Shown here piece by piece: positions 47,133 to 61,518 of a stretch of 64,000 nt of DNA. The notes under the pieces were generated by a model. The model ran no database searches. It saw only the letters and a list, made by a program, of their open reading frames with translations, and was not told the DNA's origin. The translations under genes and the position numbers were made by a program. Positions within the stretch are counted from its first letter, which is position 1. Each line of letters opens with the position of its first letter. Where the stretch lies: positions 434,001-498,000 of the forward strand of contig NZ_CAKAKO010000002.1 of assembly GCF_916700565.1 (NCBI RefSeq). Reading direction: 5' to 3'. Source of the DNA: Xenophilus sp. Marseille-Q4582 (lineage in GTDB: Bacteria > Pseudomonadota > Gammaproteobacteria > Burkholderiales > Burkholderiaceae_C).

Positions 47133-48677
47133 TCAAGGCGGCGCCGTGTCGAAGCGCACCGTGAAGCGCGTCCCCGGCGGCGTCTGGCCCGGGTGCGCAT
47201 CCTCCAGCAGCACCTGCGCCCGGTGCTGGTGGGCGATCTCGCGCACGATGGGCAGGCCGAGGCCCGAGCCGTCGGCCTCGTTGCCCAGCACGCGGTAGAA
47301 GGGCTCGAAGACCAGTTCGCGCTCGGACTCGGGAATGCCCGCCCCGCTGTCCTCCACCTGCAGCAGCAGCACGTGGCCGAAAGGGTCGGCCAGCACGCGC
47401 GCCGTGATCACGCCGGGCTGGGTGGCCGAAGAGGGCGTGTAGTTGATCGCGTTGTCCAGCAGGTTGTGGATCAGCTCGCGCAGCAGCGCCGCATTGCCTT
47501 CCACCACCACGCCGGCCGAGCCCGGCTCAGCGCCGTCGTAGCCCAGGTCCAGCGACTTGTCCATGGCGCGCGGCAGCATCTCGCGCACCACTTCCATCGT
47601 CAGCTTGGCCAGATCGCAGGGGTGGCGCGCCAGGGTGCCGATGCCGCCTTCGGCGCGTGCCAGCGCCAGCAACTGGTTCACGGTGTGCGTGGCGCGCACG
47701 CTGGAGCGGCCGATCTGCTTGAGCGACTGCTTGAGCGCCTGCGCGTCGGCTGCTTCGCGCAGTGCCAGGTCGGCCTGCATGCGCAGGCCCGCCAGCGGCG
47801 TCTTCAGCTGGTGCGCCGCATCGGCCAGGAAGCGCTTCTGCGTCGCCATCGAGTCGCTGAGCTTGCCCAGCAGCACGTTGAGCGCCGACACCAGCGGCGC
47901 CACTTCCAGCGGCACGGTGGATTCGTCGATCGGGCTCAGGTCGTCGGGCCGGCGCTCGCGCAGGCGCTCTTCCACCACCGACAGCGGCTTGATGCCGCGC
48001 GCCAGCGCGATCCATAGCAGCATCACGGCCAGCGGCAGCAGCGCGAACTGCGGCAGCAGCACGCCGGTGATGATCTCGCTGGCATGGCTGGCCTGCTTGA
48101 TGCGCGTTTCGGCCAATTGCACGAGCAGGGTGCGCTCCGTGGCCGCGGCGGGCGGCGCGGCTTCCTGCAGTGCCAAGCCGTCGGGGCCGAAGCGCAGCGG
48201 CGGGGCTTCCTCGCTGCGCAGTTCCCCCGGCGCGGCGGGCGCCTTGGCGTCGACGCGCACGCGCAGCTGGGCGATGCGCACCGCCATGCCGTTGATCTGC
48301 GCGTCGCTGAGGTAGACCACGCCGGGCATGGGCGTGTCGGACCACTGCGGCGCGGGCATCTGGGTGTCGCCGGCCAGGCGGCGGCCGTCGTCGTCCAGCA
48401 CCTGCAGCCAGATGTGGTCCGACTCGTCGCCGCGCAGCGCGGCCAGCAGCGTGGGCGTGACGTGCAGCGTGGTGCCGCGGTCGTGCGCGCGCATCGCGTC
48501 CTCGGCCAGGGCGCGCACGTTGTGCGTGAGGATGCGGTCATATGGCGCGTTGGCGATGCCGCGCGCCACCAGCCAGGTCACGCCGATGCTCATCAGCACC
48601 ACCAGCAGCGCGGGCGCGAGCAGGGAATCGAGGATCTCGCCGAACAGCGAGTTCTGGGCGCGCTGGAAGAGTTTCAT
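47133..48677 (-). CDS. TctE-like sensor histidine kinase
   Basis: A 514-residue membrane kinase. It has an N-terminal helix (LLAPALLVVLMSIGVTWLVA), a periplasmic two-component sensor domain of about 130 residues (LAEDAMRAHDRGTTLHVTPT ... DHIWLQVLDDDGR), and a second helix (LPLAVMLLWIALARG). A HAMP-like linker follows, then the phosphoacceptor motif FLADAAHQLKTPLAGLRMQA with His near 290. The ATPase domain has NLLDNAINYTP, DSGAGIP and GLGLPIVREIAHQH. The PgtB/TctE-type N-domain suggests carboxylic acid sensing. Its response regulator lies 91 bp upstream on the same strand. Confidence 0.92.
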   Translation of the reverse strand: MKLFQRAQNSLFGEILDSLLAPALLVVLMSIGVTWLVARGIANAPYDRILTHNVRALAEDAMRAHDRGTTLHVTPTLLAALRGDESDHIWLQVLDDDGRRLAGDTQMPAPQWSDTPMPGVVYLSDAQINGMAVRIAQLRVRVDAKAPAAPGELRSEEAPPLRFGPDGLALQEAAPPAAATERTLLVQLAETRIKQASHASEIITGVLLPQFALLPLAVMLLWIALARGIKPLSVVEERLRERRPDDLSPIDESTVPLEVAPLVSALNVLLGKLSDSMATQKRFLADAAHQLKTPLAGLRMQADLALREAADAQALKQSLKQIGRSSVRATHTVNQLLALARAEGGIGTLARHPCDLAKLTMEVVREMLPRAMDKSLDLGYDGAEPGSAGVVVEGNAALLRELIHNLLDNAINYTPSSATQPGVITARVLADPFGHVLLLQVEDSGAGIPESERELVFEPFYRVLGNEADGSGLGLPIVREIAHQHRAQVLLEDAHPGQTPPGTRFTVRFDTAPP

Positions 48678-48768
48678 CGGCGATGGAGTGCGTCAGGGCC
48701 CAGGGCCGCAGGCGGGTGGCACGCGCGGCGCCCAGCCGTGCCTTCTGCGCGACGCCGGGCGCACGCCA

Positions 48769-49443
48769 TCAACCCTGGATCTTTTCGAGGCAATAGCCCA
48801 GCCCGCGCACGGTGGCGATGCGGATCGGTCCCTTCTCGATCTTCTTGCGCAGGCGGTGGATGTAGACCTCGATGGCGTTGAGGCTCACTTCCTCGCCCCA
48901 TTCGCACAGGCGTTCCACGAGCTGGTCCTTGCTGACCAGGCGGCCCACGCGCTGCAGCAGCACTTCGAGCAGGCCCAGCTCACGCGCCGACAGTTCGACC
49001 ATCTTGCCGTCGATGGTCGCCACGCGGCCGGCCTGGTCGTACACCAGCGGGCCGTGCCGGATGGCATTGCTGGTGGCGCCCATGCCGCGGCGCGTGAGGG
49101 CGCGCACGCGCGCTTCGAGCTCCTGCAGCGAAAAGGGCTTGGCCATGTAGTCGTCGGCGCCATGGTCCAGGCCTTTCACGCGCTCTTCCACCGAATCGGC
49201 TGCGGTGAGCACCAGCACCGGCATCTGCGAGCCGCGCGCGCGCAGGCGCTTGAGGATCTCCAGGCCGTGCAGCTGCGGCAGGCCCAGGTCCAGGATCAGC
49301 AGGTCGAATTCGCTGTTGGTCAGCAGGGCCGTGTCGGCCTGCGAGCCGCTGGCCACATGGTCGACCGCGGCGCCGCCTGCCCGCAGGCTGCGCAGCAGCG
49401 CATCGGCCAGCACCTGATCGTCTTCGGCAATGAGGATGCGCAT
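48769..49443 (-). CDS. OmpR-family response regulator (TctD/QseB-like)
   Basis: A 224-residue response regulator read from the ATG at 49443 (MRILIAEDDQVLADAL); fifteen more codons are open upstream. The receiver domain carries the Asp in LLILDLGLPQLHGLE near residue 51. The C-terminal winged helix (VELSARELGLLEVLLQRVGR, VYIHRLRKKIEKGPIRIATV, RGLGYCLEK) binds DNA. It precedes the TctE-like kinase gene with a 91-bp spacing. The targets cannot be read; tricarboxylate transport genes or efflux genes are common targets for the family. Confidence 0.93.
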   Translation of the reverse strand: MRILIAEDDQVLADALLRSLRAGGAAVDHVASGSQADTALLTNSEFDLLILDLGLPQLHGLEILKRLRARGSQMPVLVLTAADSVEERVKGLDHGADDYMAKPFSLQELEARVRALTRRGMGATSNAIRHGPLVYDQAGRVATIDGKMVELSARELGLLEVLLQRVGRLVSKDQLVERLCEWGEEVSLNAIEVYIHRLRKKIEKGPIRIATVRGLGYCLEKIQG

Positions 49444-49475
49444 GGACCGGCGGGGTGTGAAAGAGTGCGCGGATT

Positions 49476-49970
49476 CTAGGAGCCGCAATAGGCTTCCAGC
49501 CCTAGGGACACCACCGTCGCCACCTCGTCGCCCACGCTGGCGCGGAACTCGGCCTCGGCCTGCGCCACGCTGCGGCGGAAGGCGTCCAGCCAGGCCAGCC
49601 CGTCGATCGTGAAGCGCACGATGCGCGCGCGGGCGTCATGGGGGTCGGCCTCGCGCGTGACCAGGCCCCAGGCGGCGCACTGGTCCACCAGGGTGCCCAT
49701 GGCCTGCTTGCTCATGCCGGCGCGTTGCGCGAGGTCGGTGAGCCGCGAGCCGCCGCGCGCCAGGTGCCGTGTGATGTGGATGTGGGCGGCCGTCACCTGC
49801 TCGCGCGCCGCCAGGTTCGACAGGGCCAGCGGCACTTCCACGTCATGCGCCATCAGGGTGTAGACCCGGGCGTCGAAGCGGCGCATGGCCTCGCCCAGCA
49901 GGCGGCCCAGGTGGGTCTGGCGCCAGGCGTCGGCCGGGTCGTCGGCGGGTTGCAGGGCGGGCACTTTCAT
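49476..49970 (-). CDS. MarR-family transcriptional regulator
   Basis: A 164-residue regulator read from the ATG at 49970 (MKVPALQPADD). The winged helix-turn-helix (REQVTAAHIHITRHLARGGS, LTDLAQRAGMSKQAMGTLVD, CAAWGLVTREADPHDARAR) is typical of MarR. The D-x-R motif of the wing (DPHDARARIV) is intact. It lies 32 bp upstream of the response regulator start on the same strand and divergent from recA, sharing the 146-bp region that holds the LexA box. Ligand unknown. Confidence 0.88.
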   Translation of the reverse strand: MKVPALQPADDPADAWRQTHLGRLLGEAMRRFDARVYTLMAHDVEVPLALSNLAAREQVTAAHIHITRHLARGGSRLTDLAQRAGMSKQAMGTLVDQCAAWGLVTREADPHDARARIVRFTIDGLAWLDAFRRSVAQAEAEFRASVGDEVATVVSLGLEAYCGS

Positions 49971-50034
49971 GGCGACAGATGGTAAGCCAAACTGACCAAA
50001 TAACGCGTTGCGATGCATTCGATCGCCCCTAAAC

Positions 50035-50054
50035 TACTGTTCAAGCATCCAGTC
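50035..50054. promoter_or_regulatory. LexA (SOS) box of recA
   Basis: TACTGT (50035-50040), eight bases, then CCAGTC (50049-50054) matches the LexA consensus CTGT-N8-ACAG with one change (CCAG for ACAG). It lies 63 bp before the recA ATG. Repression of recA by LexA and induction on DNA damage follow. Confidence 0.75.
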
Positions 50055-50116
50055 TGTGATGAACGGCAGGTGCTTCAGATCCACCTCCATCTCATTGATC
50101 CACCGGGAGTTTTCAC

Positions 50117-51235
<1,119 letters not shown>

Positions 51236-51255
51236 CCGGCGCCGCAGCGCGGAGC

Positions 51256-51753
51256 GTGTCCTTGGCTTTTGCCGCCCCCTCGCTCAAGGGCCGTGCGCTG
51301 CGCCTGCTGAGCCAGCGCGAGCATTCGCGCGCCGAGCTGATGCGCAAGCTCGCGGCCTACGAGGAAGAGCCCGGCAGCCTGGCGCGCGCCCTCGACGAAC
51401 TCGAGGCGCGCGGCTTCATCAGCGAGGCGCGCGTGGTGCAGTCCGTGCTGCACCAGCGTGCCGCGCGCCTGGGCAGCGCGCGCATCCGCCAGGAGTTGCA
51501 GGCCAAGGGCATCGACGCCCAGGCGGTAGCCCAGGCCGTGCAGAGCCTGCAGGACACGGAGCTGGCGCGGGCCCAGGCCGTGTGGCAGCGGCGCTTCGGC
51601 CAGCCGCCTGCAGACGCGAAGGCGCATGCGCGGCAGATGCGCTTCCTGCTCACGCGGGGTTTCTCGGCCGAGGTCGTCGCGCGGGTGCTGCGTGCCGCGC
51701 GCACGCAGGTCCGGGCGGCGGGCCGGGCGCCCGCGACCGACTCCGACGACTGA
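51256..51753 (+). CDS. recX: RecA regulator RecX
   Basis: A 165-residue RecX with three-helix repeats (LSQREHSRAELMRKLAAYEE, ALDELEARGFISEARVVQSV, MRFLLTRGFSAEVVARVLRA). It starts at a GTG 20 bp after recA, and inhibits RecA filament growth. The gene is likely translated from the recA message and therefore SOS-controlled. Confidence 0.95.
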   Translation: MSLAFAAPSLKGRALRLLSQREHSRAELMRKLAAYEEEPGSLARALDELEARGFISEARVVQSVLHQRAARLGSARIRQELQAKGIDAQAVAQAVQSLQDTELARAQAVWQRRFGQPPADAKAHARQMRFLLTRGFSAEVVARVLRAARTQVRAAGRAPATDSDD

Positions 51754-51866
51754 CTCCGACGACTGACGCCGGCACTGGGGCGATCCGGTCCGCCGTCCGC
51801 CGCTGCCGGGCTGCGGGCAGGAAATGCTTCGGCTTGCGCCGCCTCCCCCGCGGCGCGGGGCGGATC

Positions 51867-52586
51867 TCAGCGGCCCGGCATGCCCGGCCATGCGCCCTGC
51901 CGCGCCACATCTGCCAGCAGCGGCGCCAGTCCGTCCCAGAGGATCTGGATGCCCAGGCACAGCAGGATAAAGGCCGACAGCCGCATGAAGACCAGCGTGC
52001 CGGTCTCGCCCAGCGGCCGCAGGATGGCCTGGGCGTAGCGGTAGCACATCAGGATGGTCAGCGCGACGACCGCCAGGCCCACGATGGCGCCCAACGTGCG
52101 CGCGGTGGCGGTGGCCAGCGCGGGGTCGGCCAGGCTGGCGCCCACGGTGATGGTGGCCGCCACGGTGCCCGGGCCGCAGGTGATCGGGAAGGACAGGGGG
52201 TAGAAATGCGTCTTGCGCACCATCTCGGGCGTGTAGGCCTCGGCCAGTCGGGCGGCGCGGGCCGACTCGGCCTCCTGGGCGTCGAGCAGGCGCCAGCCGA
52301 TGTTGACCACCAGCAGGCCGCCGGCCACGCGCACGATCTCCAGCGAGATGCCGAAGAACTCCAGCACGAAGGAGCCGACCAGCGTGCAGGCCAGCATCAG
52401 CAAGAAGACGTTGCGCGCGATGCGGCGCGACAGTTCGCGCCGCGTGGCTTCGGATGCACCCTCGGTCAGCGACAGGAAGATGGTCGCCGTGCTGGGCGGA
52501 TTGATGATGGGAAGCAGCGTGGCGATGACCAGCAGCGCACCCTTGCCCAGCGTCAGCGCATGGCCGACCAGATCCCCCCAGCCCAT
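51867..52586 (-). CDS. marC: MarC-family integral membrane protein
   Basis: A 239-residue membrane protein of the MarC/NAAT family with six hydrophobic helices. Family motifs include ATLLPIINPPSTATIFLSLT near the start and FYPLSFPITCGPGTVAATIT in the middle. Transport function is not firmly known for this family despite the antibiotic-resistance name. It is convergent with recX and lies 20 bp from argC on the same strand. Confidence 0.93.
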   Translation of the reverse strand: MGWGDLVGHALTLGKGALLVIATLLPIINPPSTATIFLSLTEGASEATRRELSRRIARNVFLLMLACTLVGSFVLEFFGISLEIVRVAGGLLVVNIGWRLLDAQEAESARAARLAEAYTPEMVRKTHFYPLSFPITCGPGTVAATITVGASLADPALATATARTLGAIVGLAVVALTILMCYRYAQAILRPLGETGTLVFMRLSAFILLCLGIQILWDGLAPLLADVARQGAWPGMPGR

Positions 52587-52605
52587 CGCAGGTGGACTGC
52601 CGGGG

Positions 52606-53529
52606 TCACAGCCCCAGCATCAGCTTGAGGTTCTGCACGGCGGCGCCGCTGGCGCCCTTGCCCAGGTTGTCCAGGCGCGCGATCGCGACCGCGTGGCGGT
52701 GGTCCTCGTTCGGGAAGACGCGGATTTCCAGCGCGTTGGTGTCGTTGAGCGCCAGCGCGTCCAGCTTGCCGTCCTCGGTGGGCGGCAGCACGCGCACGAA
52801 ATTCTCGGCCGTGTTGCTCCTGGCGTAATGCGCTTCATAGGCAGCCTGCAGGTCCTGCGTGCGCGGCTTGCCGGGCAGCTGGTCCAGGTGCAACGGCAGC
52901 TGCACCAGCATGCCCTGGCGGAAGTTGCCCACCGAGGGGATGAAGATCGGCCGCGTGGCGAGGCCCGTGTACCTCATGATCTCGGGGATGTGCTTGTGCT
53001 TGAGGCCCAGCGCATAGGTCTCGAACAGCGGCGCGCTGCCGGCTTCGTAGGCCTCGATCATGGTGCGCCCGCCGCCCGAATAGCCGCTCACCGAAGGCAG
53101 CGCGACTGGGAAGTCGGCCGGCAGCAGGCCGGCGTCGACCAGCGGGCGCAGCAGGGCGATGGCGCCCGTGGCGTAGCAGCCCGGGTTGGCCACGCGGTCG
53201 GCCGCGGCCACCGCCTGGGCCTGGCCGGGGGCCAGCTCAGGAAAGCCGTAGACCCAGCCGGGCGCCACGCGGTGCGCGGTGGACGCATCGATGATGCGCG
53301 GCTTGCGGCCGGCCAGGCCGTCGATCAGCGCCACGGACTCGCGCGCCGCATCGTCGTGCAGGCACAGCACGACCAGGTCCACGCCCGCCATCAGTTCGCG
53401 CTTGGCGTTCACGTCCTTGCGCAACTCGGGCGCGATGCTCACGAGCTCGACCTCGGGCATGAGCGCGAGCCGCTCGCGGATCTGCAGGCCGGTGGTGCCG
53501 GCTTCGCCGTCGATGAAAACCTTGGACAT
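52606..53529 (-). CDS. argC: N-acetyl-gamma-glutamyl-phosphate reductase, short type
   Basis: A 307-residue dehydrogenase that converts N-acetylglutamyl phosphate to the semialdehyde in arginine synthesis. The NADP motif is [14 protein letters not shown] near the start. The active-site Cys118 lies in [13 protein letters not shown]. The protein has the short type-2 form (about 310 residues rather than 345), which is the second ArgC class. Transcription from the minus strand starts about 200 bp before sucC, with divergent promoters in the gap. Confidence 0.96.
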   Translation of the reverse strand: MSKVFIDGEAGTTGLQIRERLALMPEVELVSIAPELRKDVNAKRELMAGVDLVVLCLHDDAARESVALIDGLAGRKPRIIDASTAHRVAPGWVYGFPELAPGQAQAVAAADRVANPGCYATGAIALLRPLVDAGLLPADFPVALPSVSGYSGGGRTMIEAYEAGSAPLFETYALGLKHKHIPEIMRYTGLATRPIFIPSVGNFRQGMLVQLPLHLDQLPGKPRTQDLQAAYEAHYARSNTAENFVRVLPPTEDGKLDALALNDTNALEIRVFPNEDHRHAVAIARLDNLGKGASGAAVQNLKLMLGL

Positions 53530-53728
53530 GGGCGCGTGCCTCGGAAAACGGTGGGGTGACCGGGTGGGAATGCTGGCGAAACCACGTATTGACCGCGGTC
53601 ACGCATCAGGGGGCGAAATGCCGCCCCATGATACAGTCGACGGCTGCTGTGCCGGCCCCGGCCTGAGCAGGCCGCCGTCGCCTTCGGACAACAGCACCCC
53701 CCAAATCCCCCGCTCCGAGAGACACCTC
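53530..53728. promoter_or_regulatory. Divergent argC-sucC control region
   Basis: This 199-bp gap separates argC and sucC. A run of C-rich sequence lies at 53693-53712 and a GAGAGA element (53716-53721) precedes the sucC ATG by 8 bp. No operator is recognised. Confidence 0.35.
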
Positions 53729-54889
<1,161 letters not shown>

Positions 54890-54901
54890 GGAACATTCGC
54901 C

Positions 54902-55795
54902 ATGTCGATCTACATCAACAAGGACACCAAGGTCATCACCCAGGGCATCACGGGCAAGACCGGCCAGTTCCACACCGAGAAGTGCCAGGAATACGCGAAC
55001 GGCAAGAACTGCTTCGTGGCTGGCGTGAACCCGAAGAAGGCCGGCGAGTCGATCTTCAATATCCCGATCTACGCCTCGGTGAAGGAAGCCGCCCAGCAGA
55101 CCGGCGCCACCGTGTCGGTGATCTACGTGCCGCCGGCCGGCGCCGCCGCCGCCATCTGGGAAGCCGTCGAGGCCGACCTGGACCTGGCCATCTGCATCAC
55201 CGAAGGCATCCCGGTCAAGGACATGCTCGAAGTGCGCAACAAGATGAAGGCCAAGGAAGCCAAGGGCGGCAAGAAGACGCTGCTGCTGGGCCCCAACTGC
55301 CCCGGCCTCATCACGCCCGACGAGATCAAGATCGGCATCATGCCGGGCCACATCCACAAGAAGGGCCGCGTCGGCGTGGTCAGCCGCTCCGGCACGCTGA
55401 CCTATGAAGCCGTGGCGCAGCTGACCGAACTGGGCATCGGCCAGTCGTCGGCCGTGGGCATCGGCGGCGACCCGATCAACGGCCTCAAGCACATCGACGT
55501 GATGAAGGCCTTCAACGACGACCCGGACACCGACGCCGTGATCATGATCGGCGAGATCGGCGGCCCCGACGAGGCGGACGCTGCCCGCTGGTGCAAGGAC
55601 CACATGAAGAAGCCGATCGTCGGCTTCATCGCCGGCGTCACGGCGCCTCCCGGCAAGCGCATGGGCCACGCCGGCGCGCTGATCTCCGGCGGTGCCGACA
55701 CGGCCGACGCCAAGCTGGCCATCATGGAAGAGTGCGGCTTCAAGGTCACGCGCAACCCGTCCGAGATGGGCCGCATCCTCAAATCGCTGATCTGA
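54902..55795 (+). CDS. sucD: Succinyl-CoA synthetase alpha subunit
   Basis: A 297-residue alpha subunit. The CoA-binding N-domain begins [20 protein letters not shown], and the phosphohistidine lies in the conserved [14 protein letters not shown] segment near residue 245. The dimer interface holds [20 protein letters not shown]. With sucC it forms a two-gene operon closed downstream by terminator hairpins and a cloverleaf repeat. Confidence 0.99.
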   Translation: MSIYINKDTKVITQGITGKTGQFHTEKCQEYANGKNCFVAGVNPKKAGESIFNIPIYASVKEAAQQTGATVSVIYVPPAGAAAAIWEAVEADLDLAICITEGIPVKDMLEVRNKMKAKEAKGGKKTLLLGPNCPGLITPDEIKIGIMPGHIHKKGRVGVVSRSGTLTYEAVAQLTELGIGQSSAVGIGGDPINGLKHIDVMKAFNDDPDTDAVIMIGEIGGPDEADAARWCKDHMKKPIVGFIAGVTAPPGKRMGHAGALISGGADTADAKLAIMEECGFKVTRNPSEMGRILKSLI

Positions 55796-55800
55796 AGCCA

Positions 55801-55889
55801 CCCCCAGGCCGCTTCGCGGCTCCCCCTTTCCTTCGGGAAGGGGCGCACCCAGAGGCCTGGCAAAGCCGGTTCCTCGGGTGCTCTGGGGG
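55801..55889. repeat. Cloverleaf-forming intergenic repeat, copy B
   Basis: An 89-bp element 5 bp after sucD. Outer stem CCCCCAG (55801-55807) with CTGGGGG (55883-55889) is perfect. Arm 1 is GCCGC-TTC-GCGGC as in copy A. Arm 2 is CCCCTTTCC with GGGAAGGGG, and arm 3 is GCACCC-A-GAGG with CCTC-GGGTGC, enclosing CTGGC-AAA-GCCGG. Compared with copy A (33766-33858) the paired bases differ on both sides of stems, so folding is conserved while sequence drifts. Confidence 0.85.
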
Positions 55890-55929
55890 CTTCGCCGTGC
55901 GCGCCTGAACACAGCTTCAATGAACAAGA

Positions 55930-55959
55930 CGCCTGTCACTTTTCCGTGATGGGCGTTTT
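55930..55959 (+). terminator. Terminator of the sucCD operon, first hairpin
   Basis: CGCCTGTCAC (55930-55939) pairs with GTGATGGGCG (55946-55955), with two G-T pairs, around TTTTCC, followed by TTTT (55956-55959). It is a classic terminator form. A second hairpin follows within 6 bases. Confidence 0.75.
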
Positions 55960-55964
55960 ACGTT

Positions 55965-55989
55965 CCGGCCCCTGACAAGGGCCGGTTTC
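55965..55989 (+). terminator. Second hairpin, tandem with the sucCD terminator
   Basis: CCGGCCC (55965-55971) pairs perfectly with GGGCCGG (55979-55985) around CTGACAA, followed by TTTCCTT. It may be a backup terminator or the leader hairpin of terC, whose ATG is at 56022. Confidence 0.6.
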
Positions 55990-56021
55990 CTTCACCCACG
56001 AACGCCGATGACAACTAGGAG

Positions 56022-56723
56022 ATGAGCACCGTGGAATTCCTTCAAAGCCCCCTTTTCTGGCTGGCTCTGGCCAAGATCGTCTGGATCAACATCCTGCTCT
56101 CGGGCGACAACGCGGTCGTGATCGCGCTGGCCGCCCGCGCGCTGCCCCCTGATCAGCAGAAGAAGGCCGTGCTGTTCGGCTCCGGCGCCGCCGTCGTGCT
56201 GCGCGTGGTGCTGACCGTGGTGGCGGCCAAGCTGCTGTCGCTGCGCTTCCTGCAGATCATCGGCGGGCTGCTGCTGCTGTGGATCGGCGTGCAGCTGCTG
56301 GGCGATGAGGGCGGGGACGAAGGCCCCGCCGAAGCCGGCGGTGGTCTCATGACGGCCATCCGCACCATCCTGATCGCCGACCTCGTGATGAGCCTGGACA
56401 ACGTGATCGCCGTGGCCGCCGCCGCGCATGGCGACACGCTGCTGCTCATCCTGGGCCTGGCCCTGAGCATTCCGCTCGTGATCTTCGGCAGCACGCTGAT
56501 GATCAAGGTTATGGAACGCTTCCCGCTGATCATCCTGGCGGGTGCTGCGCTGATCGGCTGGGTGGGCGGTGAAACGGTGGCTGGCGACCTGTCGCTGCAT
56601 GCGCTGGTGCAGGCCCAGCCCTGGCTGCACCACGGCTTGGCCGCCGCCGGCGCCGCACTGGTGCTGCTGATCGGCCTGTGGATGAGGCGGCGCGGCGCGG
56701 CCCGCGCCGAAGGCGCGCACTGA
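56022..56723 (+). CDS. TerC-family membrane protein (YjbE subfamily)
   Basis: A 233-residue integral membrane protein with seven or so hydrophobic helices. It has two characteristic metal-binding segments: VWINILLSGDNAVVIALAAR near residue 21 and LIADLVMSLDNVIAVAAAAH near residue 117. This subfamily is linked to manganese export and extracytoplasmic metalation. A TAGGAG ribosome site precedes the ATG. Downstream is a strong terminator at 56750. Confidence 0.93.
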   Translation: MSTVEFLQSPLFWLALAKIVWINILLSGDNAVVIALAARALPPDQQKKAVLFGSGAAVVLRVVLTVVAAKLLSLRFLQIIGGLLLLWIGVQLLGDEGGDEGPAEAGGGLMTAIRTILIADLVMSLDNVIAVAAAAHGDTLLLILGLALSIPLVIFGSTLMIKVMERFPLIILAGAALIGWVGGETVAGDLSLHALVQAQPWLHHGLAAAGAALVLLIGLWMRRRGAARAEGAH

Positions 56724-56749
56724 GCGCCGCGCATCACGCGACAGACGAC

Positions 56750-56778
56750 AAAACGGGTGGCCAGGGCCACCCGTTTTT
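56750..56778. terminator. Bidirectional terminator
   Basis: AAAACGGGTGGC (56750-56761) pairs perfectly with GCCACCCGTTTT (56766-56777) around CAGG, with T after it. It separates convergent terC and the broken patatin gene and serves both strands. Confidence 0.85.
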
Positions 56779-56873
56779 CTTGGGCGGTCCCTGTTCCATG
56801 CACAGCGCGCGACTCAGCCTCCCTTCCGTGAAACTTGGCGCCACGCAGGGCGTGGCTTGCGTGAGGTGACAGC

Positions 56874-57612
56874 TCAGGCCGCGTCCGGCGCACCGGGGTC
56901 CTGGGCCAGGGCCGACGGCCCTCCCACCGGGCCGGGTTCGCCCAGCGCATCCGCCAGCAGCGGCAGCGCGCGGAGCACCGCCGCCTCGCCCTGCGCGATG
57001 GCCAGCGCGGCGCGGTGGAAATCCATGGCCGCGATGTCCGACAGGCGCGGGCGGATCACCACGTCGGCCGGTTCCCCGGCCAACCACCTCGGCGCCCATG
57101 GCCCGGCACAGCGACACCGGCACCGGGTTCACCAGCCCGCCGTCGACCAGCAGCCGATCATGGAGCTGCGCCGGCGTGAACAGGCCCGGCAGCGCGATGG
57201 AGGCACGCACGGCCTCGATCACCGGGCCCTCGCGCAGCCACACCTCGCGGCCCGTGCCCAGTTCGGTCGCCACGCAGGCGAAGGGGCGCGCCAGGCCTTC
57301 GATGCCGCGGTCTTCGAAATGCCGGCGAAAGAAGCCCGTGAGCTTGGCGCCTTCGATGAGCCCACCGCCCATCCTGAAATCCATCAGCGACACGACGCCC
57401 TGCCAGCTGAGCTGGCGCACCCAGCCATCGAGCCAGTCCAGGCGCCCTGCGGCATGCACCGCACCCACCAGCGCGCCGATGGAGGTGCCGCACACCACGT
57501 CGGGCGCATAGCCCGCCTGCTCCAGCGCGCGGATCACGCCGATGTGCGACCAGCCGCGGGCCGAGCCGCTGCCCAGGGCCAGGCCGATGCGAGGGCGGCG
57601 CGGCGCAGGCAT
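56874..57612 (-). pseudogene. Broken RssA-like patatin-family gene with internal deletion
   Basis: The N-terminal half, read from 57612, is a good RssA-type patatin: GLALGSGSARGWSHIGVIRA (oxyanion region), GTSIGALVGA with the nucleophile Ser, and DGGLVNPVPVSLCRAMGAEVV with the catalytic Asp. In E. coli RssA the residues corresponding to MGAxVV are followed by about 85 residues and then by M-A-G-D-P-P-D. Here VV is followed at once, in another frame, by AGEPADVVIRPRLSDIAAMD FHRAALAIAQG, the family C-terminus (stop at 56874). The junction is at 57081-57084. Roughly 250 bases are missing and the frame is broken, so reading on gives 110 residues of unrelated Arg/Gly-rich tail to 56734. The catalytic dyad remains, but the protein would lack its proper C-terminal part. 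A sequencing or assembly fault is possible. Confidence 0.85.
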
Positions 57613-57625
57613 GGTCCGCCGCTCG

Positions 57626-60676
<3,051 letters not shown>

Positions 60677-60866
60677 GGGCAGGGACGGCGTGGGGGCGTG
60701 GGAAGGCAACCGGGCATGATAAGGGGGGCGAGCGCGAACCGCAGGCAGGTGCGCACGGCCCGCCTGCCCAGGGGGGCGGACCACGCCAGGCAGTCGAGGG
60801 CGGCGGCTTCGGGCACAATGCCCGGCTCGCTTTTTTCTTCCATCCACGTCATCAGGGGCAGCGCAC
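60677..60866. promoter_or_regulatory. Divergent uvrA-ssb promoter region
   Basis: The 190-bp gap between uvrA and ssb contains no CTGT-N8-ACAG site that I can find, unlike the shared LexA operator in E. coli. A CACAAT at 60814-60819 could be part of the ssb -10 element. A T-run lies at 60831-60836 before the ssb leader. Confidence 0.35.
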
Positions 60867-61406
60867 ATGGCATCCGTCAACAAGGTCATTCTGGTCGGCA
60901 ATCTGGGCCGCGACCCCGAGTCGCGCACCTTCCCCAGCGGTGGCCAGGTGTGCAACGTGCGCATCGCCACCACCGACCGCTGGAAGGACAAGCAAAGCGG
61001 CGAGATGCGCGAAGTGACCGAATGGCACAACGTGGTCTTCAACGACCGCCTGGCCGAGATCGCCGCGCAATACCTGCGCAAGGGCTCGCAGATCTACGTC
61101 GAAGGCCAGTTGCGCACGCGCAAGTGGACCGACAAGGACGGCAACGAGCGCTACACCACCGAAATCCGCGCCGACCAGATGCAGATGCTGGGCAGCCGCC
61201 AGGGCCAGGGCGGCCCTTCGGGCGGCGGCGACGACGAGGGCTACGGCGGCGGGGGCCGCGGCGGTTATGGCGAGGGCGGCGGCGGTTACTCGCGCGCGCC
61301 GGCCGCGGCGCCGCGGGCGCCGGCACCGCGCCCCGCACCGGCTCCGGCGCCCGCGTCGCGCTCGGCCACCGGCTTCGACGACATGGACGACGACATTCCG
61401 TTCTGA
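60867..61406 (+). CDS. ssb: Single-stranded DNA-binding protein
   Basis: A 179-residue SSB. The N-terminal OB fold ([60 protein letters not shown]) fills about residues 1-110. A Gly-rich linker and an Ala/Pro-rich linker follow, and the protein ends in the acidic tip DDDIPF that recruits repair partners. It binds single-stranded DNA as a tetramer. Confidence 0.98.
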   Translation: MASVNKVILVGNLGRDPESRTFPSGGQVCNVRIATTDRWKDKQSGEMREVTEWHNVVFNDRLAEIAAQYLRKGSQIYVEGQLRTRKWTDKDGNERYTTEIRADQMQMLGSRQGQGGPSGGGDDEGYGGGGRGGYGEGGGGYSRAPAAAPRAPAPRPAPAPAPASRSATGFDDMDDDIPF

Positions 61407-61454
61407 ATCTGGGGCCTTGGCAGCCGCCCGGCTGCCCGCCCGTCCAAGAAGAAC

Positions 61455-61487
61455 AAAGGCCTGCGCGTCATGTACGCGCAGGCCTTT
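61455..61487. terminator. Bidirectional terminator between ssb and the Fur-family gene
   Basis: AAAGGCCTGCGCG (61455-61467) pairs perfectly with CGCGCAGGCCTTT (61475-61487) around TCATGTA. It stops transcription from both convergent genes. Confidence 0.85.
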
Positions 61488-61518
61488 CGTTTGGAAGAGC
61501 CCGGCCGCTGCGGGCGTC

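Noticed and set aside
55890-56021. Manganese riboswitch (yybP-ykoY) before terC
   Set aside because: TerC genes often have this riboswitch, but the conserved core sequences were not found; only two terminator-like hairpins are present.
60677-60866. LexA box between uvrA and ssb
   Set aside because: No CTGT-N8-ACAG, even with one mismatch, was found by eye on either strand.
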